From Bradyrhizobium sp. NDS-1 (lineage in GTDB: Bacteria > Pseudomonadota > Alphaproteobacteria > Rhizobiales > Xanthobacteraceae): a DNA stretch of 64,000 nucleotides. Location of the stretch: contig NZ_CP136628.1 of the NCBI RefSeq assembly GCF_032918005.1, positions 5,069,501 to 5,133,500 on the forward strand, written 5' to 3'. The position numbers and the translations under genes were made by a program. The stretch's first letter is position 1; the number at the start of each line of letters is the position of its first letter. Below the pieces are notes generated by a model. That model was not told where the DNA came from. It did no database searches and worked only from the letters and a program-made list of their open reading frames with translations. Positions 17,677 through 25,686 of the stretch are shown here, in pieces.

Positions 17677-18659
17677 GGCACTTCCCCGGCGACGAGGGTT
17701 GCGCTGGTCGTCGTGACGCGCTGGCGCGCACGCCACATCTGGACAATGCTCGCAAGGCCATTCGGCACGAACATCAGGCAGAGCACCAGCACCGTCCCGT
17801 AGATGATGTGCTGGAGGCCTTCGGTGGATCGCAGCAACTCCGGCAGGGGCGTGAGGACGAGAACGCCGACGACTGGCCCGAGCACGCCGTCGCGGCCGCC
17901 GACAACCAGCATCGTCAGGTAGGAGACGGATTCCCAGAACGTGTAGGAATCAGGAGAAATGAAGCGGAGGTAGTGCGTCGACAATGCACCGGCAAAGCCT
18001 GCGATGCCGGATCCGATCGTGAAGGCGATCACCTGGACCCGGTGCGTGTCGATCCCACTGGATTCGGTGAGACGCTGGTTCTCGGCGGTGGCCGCCATCA
18101 TCGTCCCCAGTGGCGAGCGGTAGAGCAGCCAGGTGAGAAGCAGCGTCGTCAACGCGCAGCCGAGCGCAAAGGGATAGAACTGCGGCTTGGCGCGAAGGAC
18201 ATGGCCAAAGATCGAAATCGGAGGCACGCCGACGAGCCCGTTCGCGCCTCCGGTGATCGAGCTCATGTCCAGCGCGAGCAGCACCGCGATCTGGCTGAAC
18301 GCAAAGGCCACCAGCACGAAATACACGCCGCGCAGACGCAGGATGATCCAGCCCAGGGCGGCGGCGATCACGGCGGCAACCAATCCTGCGATGAACAGCG
18401 TCAGCAGAGGCGGCCAGCCTTTCATCGACAACAGAGCGGAGACATATCCGCCGACCAGCGCAAAGCCGCCATGGCCCATGGAGAGCTGGCCCGCGCGGGC
18501 AATGATGGCAAGGCCAAGCACGAGCATCAGGTTGATGCAGCCGACCGTCGCGAGGTGAATGTAGAACTGGTTCGGCGCGAGCCAGGGCAGCAGCGCCGCA
18601 AGCGCAACCGCGACGAGGACGCAGGTATAATGCAGGGGCTTGATGGTTGGAGACTTCAC
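17673..18659 (-). CDS. livM: Branched-chain-type ABC transporter permease (LivM)
   Basis: This 328-residue polytopic permease starts at a GTG (18659) that overlaps the livH stop by 4 bases. It has about nine to ten hydrophobic segments. The LivM motifs are visible: LGLAIIARAGQLSMGHGGF near the N-terminus, and the cytoplasmic loop TAENQRLTESSGIDTHRVQV, which contacts the ATPases. It forms the channel with LivH. Confidence 0.93.
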   Translation of the reverse strand: MKSPTIKPLHYTCVLVAVALAALLPWLAPNQFYIHLATVGCINLMLVLGLAIIARAGQLSMGHGGFALVGGYVSALLSMKGWPPLLTLFIAGLVAAVIAAALGWIILRLRGVYFVLVAFAFSQIAVLLALDMSSITGGANGLVGVPPISIFGHVLRAKPQFYPFALGCALTTLLLTWLLYRSPLGTMMAATAENQRLTESSGIDTHRVQVIAFTIGSGIAGFAGALSTHYLRFISPDSYTFWESVSYLTMLVVGGRDGVLGPVVGVLVLTPLPELLRSTEGLQHIIYGTVLVLCLMFVPNGLASIVQMWRARQRVTTTSATLVAGEVP

Positions 18660-19531
18660 GCCTCACGCTCCTTTCGGCCGAGCAGGCCTTGCGGGCGCAG
18701 CAACACGACGGCGATCACGACCAGGAACTGAAGAATCTCGGACAGCGAGGCGCTGACGAAGGTGCCCGCAAAACTCTCGATCAGGCCGATCAGCAGCCCG
18801 CCGACAACCGCGCCGGGAACGCTGCCAAGCCCGCCAATGACGACGATCACGAAGGCCTTCAGTGTTGGCGCCAGCCCGATGAAGGGCGAGACCGACAGGA
18901 CCGGCGCCATCAGGACGCCGGCGAAGGCCGCGAGGCTGACCCCGAGCACGAACGCCGCAGGAAAGATGACGTCGACGCGAATGCCCTGCACCTGGGCAAT
19001 CTCGGAGTCCTGCGCCACCGCCCGCATGGCGCGGCCGATCCGGGTATACCCGATCAACAGATTGAGCGACACGACGGCGACGATCGCCCCGATGATGACC
19101 ACCAGCCGCGACCAGGGGAATACGATCCCGCCAACGGAGAGAACGCCGGAGACGACGGGCGGCACGGTGCGTGGCGAGGATCCCCACGTCAGCAGTGCGC
19201 TGTTCTGAATGATGAGAGCGACACCGACCGAGGCGATCATGCCGTTTAGCTCGTTGCCGCGAAAGCGGCGGAAGACGACCAACTCCATCACCAGCCCGAG
19301 CAGGGCCGTGGCGCCGACGGCGAGCATAACGCTGACGGCGAACGGCAACTCGTTGCTCCCGTATAGGATGGCGAAAAGGAATGCGCCGACCATGTAGAAC
19401 TCGCCATGCGCGAAATTGACGATGCGCATGATGCCGAACACCATTGTGAAACCGATGGCCATCAGCACATAGATCATGCCGACCATGAGGCCATTTACGA
19501 TCGTCTGGGCCAGAATGATGTCCATGCTCAC
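18656..19531 (-). CDS. livH: Branched-chain-type ABC transporter permease (LivH)
   Basis: This 291-residue permease carries the hallmark LivH segments GMIYVLMAIGFTMVFGIM and MRIVNFAHGEFYMVGAF. The cytoplasmic loop IGRAMRAVAQDSEIAQVQGI is also present. I use the GTG at 19531 because TTGGAG sits 7 bases upstream; an ATG two codons in is possible. It is separated from the binding-protein gene by 60 bases containing a hairpin. Confidence 0.93.
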   Translation of the reverse strand: MSMDIILAQTIVNGLMVGMIYVLMAIGFTMVFGIMRIVNFAHGEFYMVGAFLFAILYGSNELPFAVSVMLAVGATALLGLVMELVVFRRFRGNELNGMIASVGVALIIQNSALLTWGSSPRTVPPVVSGVLSVGGIVFPWSRLVVIIGAIVAVVSLNLLIGYTRIGRAMRAVAQDSEIAQVQGIRVDVIFPAAFVLGVSLAAFAGVLMAPVLSVSPFIGLAPTLKAFVIVVIGGLGSVPGAVVGGLLIGLIESFAGTFVSASLSEILQFLVVIAVVLLRPQGLLGRKEREA

Positions 19532-19551
19532 GGGACGACTCCAATCGCATC

Positions 19552-19576
19552 GGCGAGGCGCGCGCGGCGCCTCACC
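19552..19576 (-). other. Intergenic hairpin between binding protein and livH
   Basis: GGCGAGGCGC (19552-19561) faces GCGCCTCACC (19567-19576) across a 5-base loop, a 10-position stem with one weak pair. It lies just after the stop of the binding-protein gene. As in the sugar operon, it probably stabilises the binding-protein message or reduces read-through into the permease genes. Confidence 0.55.
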
Positions 19577-19591
19577 CGTTTCAGCGGACGC

Positions 19592-20749
19592 TTACTTGCA
19601 AGCGTTGACATCGCAGGTGGCGACTTTCGTTACCACGCCATCCTTGATCTGCCCGACATAGAACGGGAGATCGATCTGGTGCTTGATCCCGTATTTCGGT
19701 TCGCCGGTCCAACCCGCCTTCCCCATCGCGGTCGGGACATCCACCAGCCCATCGAGGGTCTTGGCAATCTTGGTCGCGTCGTCGACGGTCCCGGCCTTCT
19801 TCATGGCCGTGAACAGCATCTGCAGGCCGGCATAGAAGAACGGGCTGAAGCCGTTCATGTTCTGCCCGTACTTGGCCTTGAAGCGGGCAACGTAGGCCGC
19901 GGTGTCCGGCAGGCCGGTGTCGATCGGCAGATGGACGTAGGTGCCTTCGGCCGCGTCCTTGCCAGCGACCTTCAGCATCTCCGCCGAGACGTCGCCGCCG
20001 GTGACGAAGACCGGGCCGCGGTAACCGAGCTCGCGGGCCTGCTTGAGGATCAGCCCGGCGGTGGTCGGAGAATTGCCGCCAAGCTCGAGGCCGTCCGCCT
20101 TCATCAGGATGCGCGTGAGAATGGGCACGAAGTCGACGCGCTCACGCTCGAAATATTCGACCTGCAACTTGGTGCCGGCCTTAGCGTAGGAGTTGAAATT
20201 CGCCACGCCGATCTGCTGCCCGGTCTCGTCGTTCGGGAGCAGCGACACGACCTGCTTGGCCGACGTGCTCTTCATCAGCCACGCCACCTGCGGGTCGGAG
20301 AACTCGCCGGTCGTGATCACGGGACGGTAGGCGAACGGGGCGTCGGCGCCGAGCGCTCGCGGCGTGAAAGCCAGAGTCATGGTAATGACTTTTCCGGAGG
20401 TGGTCTGGTCCTTGGTCGCCACCGCTGCCGCCGAGCCCATCGGGCCGACCACGAAGCGGATTCCGTCCTGGATCATGAGGCGATCCATCGCGGTGACCGC
20501 GTCCGCGGCGCGGTAGCGGTCGTCATATTGCTTGAACAGGATCTTGTAGCGCTTGCCACCGACCTCGAGGCCGCCGTCCTTGTTGACGTCCTCAGCGGCA
20601 AAATCGGTGGCGGCGAGCATGCCTTCCGCGAACGCGGCGCCAGCACCGGAAAAGCTGGCGTGCACGCCAATCGTGACACTGTCTTCGGCATACGCAGCGG
20701 AACAGACGACCGACGCGGCCAGCACGGCAATCAACTCAAAACGCTTCAT
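19592..20749 (-). CDS. Branched-chain-type ABC transporter substrate-binding protein
   Basis: This 385-residue periplasmic binding protein of the LivJ/LivK (Peripla_BP_6) family has a signal peptide (1-21, cut after SAAYA). The mature protein begins EDSVTIGVHASFSGAGAAFA, the usual ligand-loop start. It also has the family's GGNSPTTAGLILKQARELGY and VTGGDVSAEML segments. It is encoded within the catabolic operon and between hairpins on both sides. The ligand is unknown; the surrounding enzymes suggest a carboxylic acid. Confidence 0.91.
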   Translation of the reverse strand: MKRFELIAVLAASVVCSAAYAEDSVTIGVHASFSGAGAAFAEGMLAATDFAAEDVNKDGGLEVGGKRYKILFKQYDDRYRAADAVTAMDRLMIQDGIRFVVGPMGSAAAVATKDQTTSGKVITMTLAFTPRALGADAPFAYRPVITTGEFSDPQVAWLMKSTSAKQVVSLLPNDETGQQIGVANFNSYAKAGTKLQVEYFERERVDFVPILTRILMKADGLELGGNSPTTAGLILKQARELGYRGPVFVTGGDVSAEMLKVAGKDAAEGTYVHLPIDTGLPDTAAYVARFKAKYGQNMNGFSPFFYAGLQMLFTAMKKAGTVDDATKIAKTLDGLVDVPTAMGKAGWTGEPKYGIKHQIDLPFYVGQIKDGVVTKVATCDVNACK

Positions 20750-20837
20750 TCCAATCTCTCCCCAGATGTTGCTCTTGTCTGCCTTGCTCGTTTGTTTTCA
20801 GGCTCGGCTTTTTCTTGTCAGGCAATGCCAGTCGTTT

Positions 20838-20861
20838 GCGATGGCGGTTTCACGCCATCGC
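20838..20861 (-). other. Perfect 9-bp stem-loop after the prpD-like gene
   Basis: GCGATGGCG (20838-20846) and CGCCATCGC (20853-20861) form a perfect stem with a 6-base loop. It lies about 15 bases after the prpD-like stop and about 90 bases before the binding-protein start. No U-run follows on the transcribed strand, so it is more likely an mRNA processing or stability element, or a weak attenuator, than a full terminator. Confidence 0.5.
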
Positions 20862-20875
20862 CCTCGTTCGCGGGG

Positions 20876-21817
20876 TCAAGGGACCCAATTGGTCTCCTCC
20901 GGCTCATGCGTTCCGCGGGGCGCGAAGACGACCTTCTTTGGCGCCGCTCGCATGCCGCGCCCCTGCAACAGGCGCGAGACCGTCGCGAGGTCCTTCACCT
21001 TCTCGATCGTCTCGAGCCGCTCGAACAGCGGTGCGACGTCATCACGCGGCAGGATGGCGCCGACGTGTTGATCGAACCGATCCCAGAGATCGGTCCCCGG
21101 CGGCGATTGGAGCGCCAGAAGATCGAGCGCTTCCGCTCCCGGAACGGCCTTGCCAGCGGCGCGCTGGTCGCCTTCGATCATTTGCTTGCAGGATGTCTCG
21201 TCCATCGCTTCGGCCAGCAGTGCCGCGAGCAAGGCGTTTCTCAGGCCTTGACCGACCATGAGCGCTTCAGCTCCGCCCTGCCCGTCCGCGCCGGCCTTTG
21301 CCACGCCCGCCATCAGCAGCGCGGCTGCAATCTTCGCGGCGCTCAGCCCGAGCAACCGTGCCGCGGCGGCGACGCTGCCCAGCAAGGCAGCTCCGAGCCG
21401 GCCAGCCGACGGCAGAGACCGCGCGATCTCGGCCCCCGCAATCAACGCATCAACGAACTCCTGCCCCGTCTTTCCGCGCTCCTCGCAGAGGCCGAACACC
21501 GAAACGATAAAGGCTCCGCTCGCGGCATCGAGTGATTCCTTGGACCCGGCCACGGTCGCCGTGGCGTTGACCAAAGCTGCCTCGATGGCGCTCGTGCGCC
21601 GTTCGGTACCGAACACAAGCGACGAGCCGCCAACCGTGGCGACACCTGACGTCGCCAGCAATGCCGTGGTGATTGCGCTCGGCGCGCCGGACAGCGTCCG
21701 GCCGAACGCCGTGATGATGGCTGCCCGCGCGCGCGCCACAGCCATCGCATCTCGTTGCAGCGGATCGTAGGCGCGGATCCGCTCCGCCAGGCCCATCATC
21801 GTGGTGCTGGCGCTCAT
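20876..21817 (-). CDS. MmgE/PrpD-family protein, shortened
   Basis: This 313-residue protein resembles the helical N-terminal domain of MmgE/PrpD (2-methylcitrate dehydratase, cis-aconitate decarboxylase). Examples are AIITAFGRTLSGAPSAIT, EAALVNATATVAGSKESLD, and a helical run through about residue 240. It also has a C-terminal tail (FERLETIEKVKDLATVSRLL) like the end of PrpD. Family members are about 450-480 residues, so most of the second domain is missing. It overlaps the flavoprotein stop by 4 bases. It may be a non-catalytic or divergent hydro-lyase acting on the flavoprotein product. Confidence 0.72.
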   Translation of the reverse strand: MSASTTMMGLAERIRAYDPLQRDAMAVARARAAIITAFGRTLSGAPSAITTALLATSGVATVGGSSLVFGTERRTSAIEAALVNATATVAGSKESLDAASGAFIVSVFGLCEERGKTGQEFVDALIAGAEIARSLPSAGRLGAALLGSVAAAARLLGLSAAKIAAALLMAGVAKAGADGQGGAEALMVGQGLRNALLAALLAEAMDETSCKQMIEGDQRAAGKAVPGAEALDLLALQSPPGTDLWDRFDQHVGAILPRDDVAPLFERLETIEKVKDLATVSRLLQGRGMRAAPKKVVFAPRGTHEPEETNWVP

Positions 21818-23334
21818 CGCGATGCCACCGCTTTGGCCTGCGTCACGCTCTGCACGCCCGCGGCGTTGCGCCCCGCGATCCTGCCGAAGGTCGCACCCGA
21901 GACGAGGCCGGTACCTGCGGGATAATTGTCGTAGAACAGGCCGCCGACCAGCTCGCCACAGCAGTACAGACCCTTGATGGGGCGCCAGTCGGTGCCGATC
22001 ACCTCGGCATTCTCGTTGATCTTCAGACCGCCGAACGTGAAGGTGATGCCGCCAGTCGCGCTGTAGGCATAGTAAGGGGGCTTGTCCAGACGGAGCGCCC
22101 AGTTGGTCTTTTCGAGATCGAGCCCCTTGGTCGAGAGGCCGTCCTTCTTGGTGGGATCGAAGCCCTCGTCCGCCGATCGCGCGTGGTCGTTATAGTTGAG
22201 GACCGTCTTGAGGGCCTGCGCCTTGTCGTCGATATCGAGCTGCGCGATCAGCTCCTCCAGCGAATTGGCCTTAATCGGGTCGCTGGTCGCATAGCGCGGC
22301 TCGAGCAGGTGGACGACCTTGCTGTCGAAGAGCTGATAGGCCTTGGCGCCCGGCTCGGCCAGGATTGCTCGGCCAAACTTGGCGTAGGTGAAGAGCGCGC
22401 CGTCTTCGCCCTCATCGACGAAGCGCTTGCCCTTGCGGTTGATCATCACCGAATAGACGTAGGACAGACGGTTGCTGCGGTCGGTCATTTCACGCGGCGC
22501 GAAGTCGCCCCAGTCCGCGCTGATCGGTGTGGCGTGGCATCCGCTCCATTGTCCCCACGGCATGGCGCCGATGGCCAGCGCCATTCGCAAGCCGTCGCCC
22601 TGATTGTGCGGCGTGCCGCGGACTTTCGCGGCGCCGACCAGCGGGCCGATATGCTGCGTGCGCATCTGGACATTCGCCTCAAAGCCGCCGCAGCCGAGCA
22701 CCACGGCTTTGGCGCCGAGCGAGCGAATGCCCTCCTCGTCCTTGGTCTTGACGCCGACGACGCAGCCATTGTCGTCGACGAGCAGCTCCGAGACGGCATT
22801 GCCGTATCGCACCTCGATGCCCATGCGCTCGCAGGTCGAGAACCAGCTGCGCGAAAGACCGACGCCCTCATGCGCGGCGCGCACGACGAGGCCGCGCGCC
22901 CAGACCATGACGTTGTCCTTCTTGACGGCGGACAGGCTGATCGCCGGCTCCATCTTGATGGCGCCGGTGTCCTTCATCCAGCGAACGGTCGCCTGCGAGT
23001 TCGACACGAGAAGACGCGACAGGATGGGGTCCGTCCGCCCATTGGTGACGCGCATGAGATCGCCGTGAAAGTCTTCCTGCGTGTAGGGCGAGATGCCTTC
23101 GTAGAAATTCTCGAACTCGTCCTCGATCCCCGGCAGCAGAGCACCGATCTCGCGCGGTTCGTCATAGGCAAAGCGCAGCACACCGCCGCTCCAATGGGTG
23201 TTTCCGCCTCGCATTTCGCGGGGAGCCTTTTCGAGAACGACGACACGATCCGCGCCGTTTTCCTTCGCCGAGACCGCCGCAGCCAAGGCAGCGTTTCCAG
23301 CGCCAACGACGATCACATCGAACTCTTCGTGCAT
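21814..23334 (-). CDS. tcuA: FAD-dependent tricarballylate dehydrogenase-like flavoprotein (TcuA family)
   Basis: I use the ATG at 23334, preceded by GGAAGGAAC, giving 506 residues; 24 further codons upstream lie in the operator region. The N-terminal FAD loop is VIVVGAGNAALAAAVSA. The fumarate-reductase-type substrate domain follows, with GNTHWSGGVLRFAYDE, and the FAD C-terminus is NYPAGTGLVSGATFGRIAG. TcuA oxidises tricarballylate to cis-aconitate, and this protein is very like that family. It is the first gene of the long operon, so it probably performs the entry reaction on a tricarboxylate or related acid. The exact substrate is inferred. Confidence 0.85.
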   Translation of the reverse strand: MHEEFDVIVVGAGNAALAAAVSAKENGADRVVVLEKAPREMRGGNTHWSGGVLRFAYDEPREIGALLPGIEDEFENFYEGISPYTQEDFHGDLMRVTNGRTDPILSRLLVSNSQATVRWMKDTGAIKMEPAISLSAVKKDNVMVWARGLVVRAAHEGVGLSRSWFSTCERMGIEVRYGNAVSELLVDDNGCVVGVKTKDEEGIRSLGAKAVVLGCGGFEANVQMRTQHIGPLVGAAKVRGTPHNQGDGLRMALAIGAMPWGQWSGCHATPISADWGDFAPREMTDRSNRLSYVYSVMINRKGKRFVDEGEDGALFTYAKFGRAILAEPGAKAYQLFDSKVVHLLEPRYATSDPIKANSLEELIAQLDIDDKAQALKTVLNYNDHARSADEGFDPTKKDGLSTKGLDLEKTNWALRLDKPPYYAYSATGGITFTFGGLKINENAEVIGTDWRPIKGLYCCGELVGGLFYDNYPAGTGLVSGATFGRIAGRNAAGVQSVTQAKAVASR

Positions 23335-23368
23335 TTCCGTTCCTTCCCGCCTGCGTCTTCTGTGCTCT

Positions 23369-23402
23369 GTATGCTTGTGAATACTTCTGTATACATTGGA
23401 AT
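23369..23402. promoter_or_regulatory. Candidate GntR operator before the tcuA operon
   Basis: GTATACATTGGAAT at 23389-23402 matches the two repeats found before the prpF-like gene (GTATACA-N-TGG-W-AT). A degenerate copy, GTATGCTTGTGAAT, starts 20 bases earlier at 23369. The core GTATAC is palindromic, as is common for FCD-type GntR sites. The site is upstream of the tcuA start and beside the GntR gene. Confidence 0.6.
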
Positions 23403-23534
23403 GCAAGATAATTCTGGCCGACGCCGTTTTCCGAGGAAAGCCTCATGAAAACAGTCGGTTACTGAAATTTATGGGAGCAGATGGCCGATCGAGGCGGTGC
23501 TGAACGCAACAGGCTTAGCAGCGCGCGGGTTAGT

Positions 23535-24239
23535 TCAGGCGCCGTCGTGCTCGCGGCGCGCTTCCAACTCGCGTTCCTTCGCCAGGATTGCACGACGGGT
23601 CTCGAGCGCATTGAGAACATGCGTGCGCGCGAGTTCGTTGGCCCTCTCGTCGTCTCTCTGCGAAATCGCCTGCACGATGGCGGCGTGCTCGGCCTGGGCG
23701 ACAGCGAAGCGGCCCTTGTCAGCCAAGGTTGTCGGCCCGAGGAGCGCGATCGCATCCTGAAGGGCCGACAAGCTCTTCTCGAGATAGCGGTTGTGCGCCG
23801 CGACCTGAATGGCGTCGTGGAGTTCCCTGTTGTGCCGATAGAGCTTCAGCGGATCGCGATCAAGCTTGTCACCTTCGGCGATGAGCCGGGCAAGTGCGGC
23901 AAGGTCTTTTGGACTTGCATGCTTGGCGGCCATCGCCGCCGCGGTGCCTTCGAGCGCCGCGCGCATCTCATAGAGTTCTTCGACCGCATCCATGTCGAGC
24001 ACAGACACGACCAGCCCGGTTCGCGGGCGAAGATCGAGCAGGCCTTCGAGCTCGAGACGCGTCAACGCCTGCCGCGTCGGCGTTCGGCTGATGCCGAGGT
24101 GTTCCGCCAATTCGACTTCGCGCATGCGCCGCCCGGGGGCAAAGCGCCCCTCGACGATCTCACGCCGCAGCGCTGCGTAAGCGTAATCGGCAGCAGATGC
24201 GAACTTCGCGCGGTCCGGCAACACCATGTCGTCGTTCAT
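23535..24239 (-). CDS. GntR-family transcriptional regulator (FadR/FCD subfamily)
   Basis: This 234-residue regulator has an N-terminal winged helix (VELAEHLGISRTPTRQALTR, about 43-62) and an FCD ligand-binding domain. The FCD metal/carboxylate residues lie in LYEMRAALEG, NRELHDAI and AEHAAIVQAI. FCD proteins usually respond to small carboxylic acids and repress flanking catabolic genes. It lies between the tcuA operon and the prpF operon, and matching repeats stand before both, so it is very likely their regulator. Confidence 0.93.
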   Translation of the reverse strand: MNDDMVLPDRAKFASAADYAYAALRREIVEGRFAPGRRMREVELAEHLGISRTPTRQALTRLELEGLLDLRPRTGLVVSVLDMDAVEELYEMRAALEGTAAAMAAKHASPKDLAALARLIAEGDKLDRDPLKLYRHNRELHDAIQVAAHNRYLEKSLSALQDAIALLGPTTLADKGRFAVAQAEHAAIVQAISQRDDERANELARTHVLNALETRRAILAKERELEARREHDGA

Positions 24240-24438
24240 GAAGTCTTCCCGATCTCATTCGGCAGCAGCCGCCCCATGCGAGCGTGAGGCGCAGGCCGTC
24301 TATCATTGATCTGCGCCTGATCCTTCCGACGCACGGAGCATATGACCGACGCAGGATATTCGGCGTCGCGATGCCTGTCTGGAACGAGGCCATTAGCGTC
24401 CACTGCATAGAATAAGGGTAGCAGGCCGGACCATGAAT

Positions 24439-24471
24439 GTATACAGTGGTATCCAGAGTATACAATGGTAT
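24439..24471. promoter_or_regulatory. Direct-repeat GntR operator before the prpF-like gene
   Basis: GTATACAGTGGTAT (24439-24452) and GTATACAATGGTAT (24458-24471) are 14-base repeats differing at one position and spaced 19 bases start to start. The same word occurs before the tcuA operon on the other side of the GntR gene. The repeats end just before the likely prpF start, so binding would block the promoter or early transcription. Confidence 0.7.
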
Positions 24472-24486
24472 GCAATGGATCGCTCG

Positions 24487-25665
24487 ATGCCCCAGAACAA
24501 GCTCAAGGCGACTTTCATGCGCGGCGGCACCTCGAAGGCCGTCGTGTTCAACAGACAGGACCTGCCAGCAGATCCCGCGCTTTGGGATCCGATCTTCCTG
24601 GCAGTTATGGGCTCGCCCGACCCCAACGGCCGCCAATTGGACGGCATGGGCGGCGGGCTGTCGTCGCTGTCGAAGGTCTGCGTGGTCGGCGCGCCGACGC
24701 GCCCCGATGCCGACATCGATTATACGTTCGCGCAGATCGAGGTGAAGCGTGCCACGGTCGATTACAGCGCCAATTGCGGCAACATGTCTTCGGCGATGGG
24801 CCCGTTTGCTGTCAGCGAAGGCCTGGTGAGCGCGCCCGCGAACGGCGAAGCGGTCGTGCGCGTTCACAACACCAACACCGGCAAGATCATCGTCGCGCGC
24901 TTCCCCATGACTGACGGTGAGGTCGAGATCGACGGCGACATGACGATCGACGGCGTCGGCGGACAGGGAGCACCGGTCCGGCTCGAATTCGTCGATCCCG
25001 GCGGAACAAGGACTGGACGCCTGCTCCCGACTGGACGCGCCTGCGATCAATTCGAGATCGCTGGTCTCGGCACGATCGAGGCCTCGCTGGTCGACGCCGC
25101 CAACCCATGCGTCTTCGTCGCGGCAAATTCGGTCGGCAAGGCAGGCGACGAAATGCCTGATACGCTCGAGAGCGATCCGGTCTTCCTCGCGACGATGGAA
25201 GCAATACGATGCGCAGCCTCGGTGGCGATGGGCCTCGCGCCCGATGTCGCGGCCGCCGCAAAGATCCCGAGCGTGCCCAAGGTTGCGATGATCGTGTCGC
25301 CCAGGCAGATGACGACCTTGTCGGGACGACACCTGCAGCCTTCGGAGATGTCGCTCGGTATCCGGATGATCTCGATCGGCCAGCCGCATCGCGCAGTGCC
25401 GATCACCGGTGCTACCTGCCTTGCGATCGCGGTCCGCATCAAGGGCACGTTGGCAAACCGGTTGGCCCGCGCCGGCGATGGCCCGATCACCATCGCCCAT
25501 CCCTCCGGCACGACAGTGGTCGATGCAGCGGTCGAACATGCCGACGACCCCGCGAAGGCCCGCGCCATTCATGGCGCGGTCTATCGCACCGCGCGGCGAC
25601 TGTTCGAGGGCAACGTGTTCTATCGAACCGCCAAGGCGACCGCGCAGGCGCGGCGCAGCGCATGA
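24487..25665 (+). CDS. prpF: PrpF-family isomerase (aconitate/methylitaconate isomerase-like)
   Basis: This 392-residue PrpF-family protein has two related diaminopimelate-epimerase-like halves. Family marks are FMRGGTSKAVVF at the N-terminus, MGSPDPNGRQLDGMGGG, the Cys-containing NCGNMSSAMGPFAV, and HPSGTTVVDA. PrpF members shift double bonds in cis/trans-aconitate, 2-methylaconitate or 3-methylitaconate. I start at the ATG at 24487 (MPQNKLKATF). An in-frame ATG at 24475 is possible. The one at 24433 would place the operator inside the gene and is rejected. It is 21 bases from the lyase gene. Confidence 0.88.
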   Translation: MPQNKLKATFMRGGTSKAVVFNRQDLPADPALWDPIFLAVMGSPDPNGRQLDGMGGGLSSLSKVCVVGAPTRPDADIDYTFAQIEVKRATVDYSANCGNMSSAMGPFAVSEGLVSAPANGEAVVRVHNTNTGKIIVARFPMTDGEVEIDGDMTIDGVGGQGAPVRLEFVDPGGTRTGRLLPTGRACDQFEIAGLGTIEASLVDAANPCVFVAANSVGKAGDEMPDTLESDPVFLATMEAIRCAASVAMGLAPDVAAAAKIPSVPKVAMIVSPRQMTTLSGRHLQPSEMSLGIRMISIGQPHRAVPITGATCLAIAVRIKGTLANRLARAGDGPITIAHPSGTTVVDAAVEHADDPAKARAIHGAVYRTARRLFEGNVFYRTAKATAQARRSA

Positions 25666-25686
25666 TCTGATCCGGAGCCCTGAACG

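Noticed and set aside
19406..21535. 709-residue plus-strand frame
   Set aside because: It runs antisense across the binding protein and the prpD-like gene, both with clear domains, and shows no motif or ribosome site of its own.
24433..24486. Upstream ATG for the prpF-like gene at 24433
   Set aside because: It would translate through both GntR operator repeats. PrpF proteins start a few residues before the MRGGTSK motif, matching 24487.
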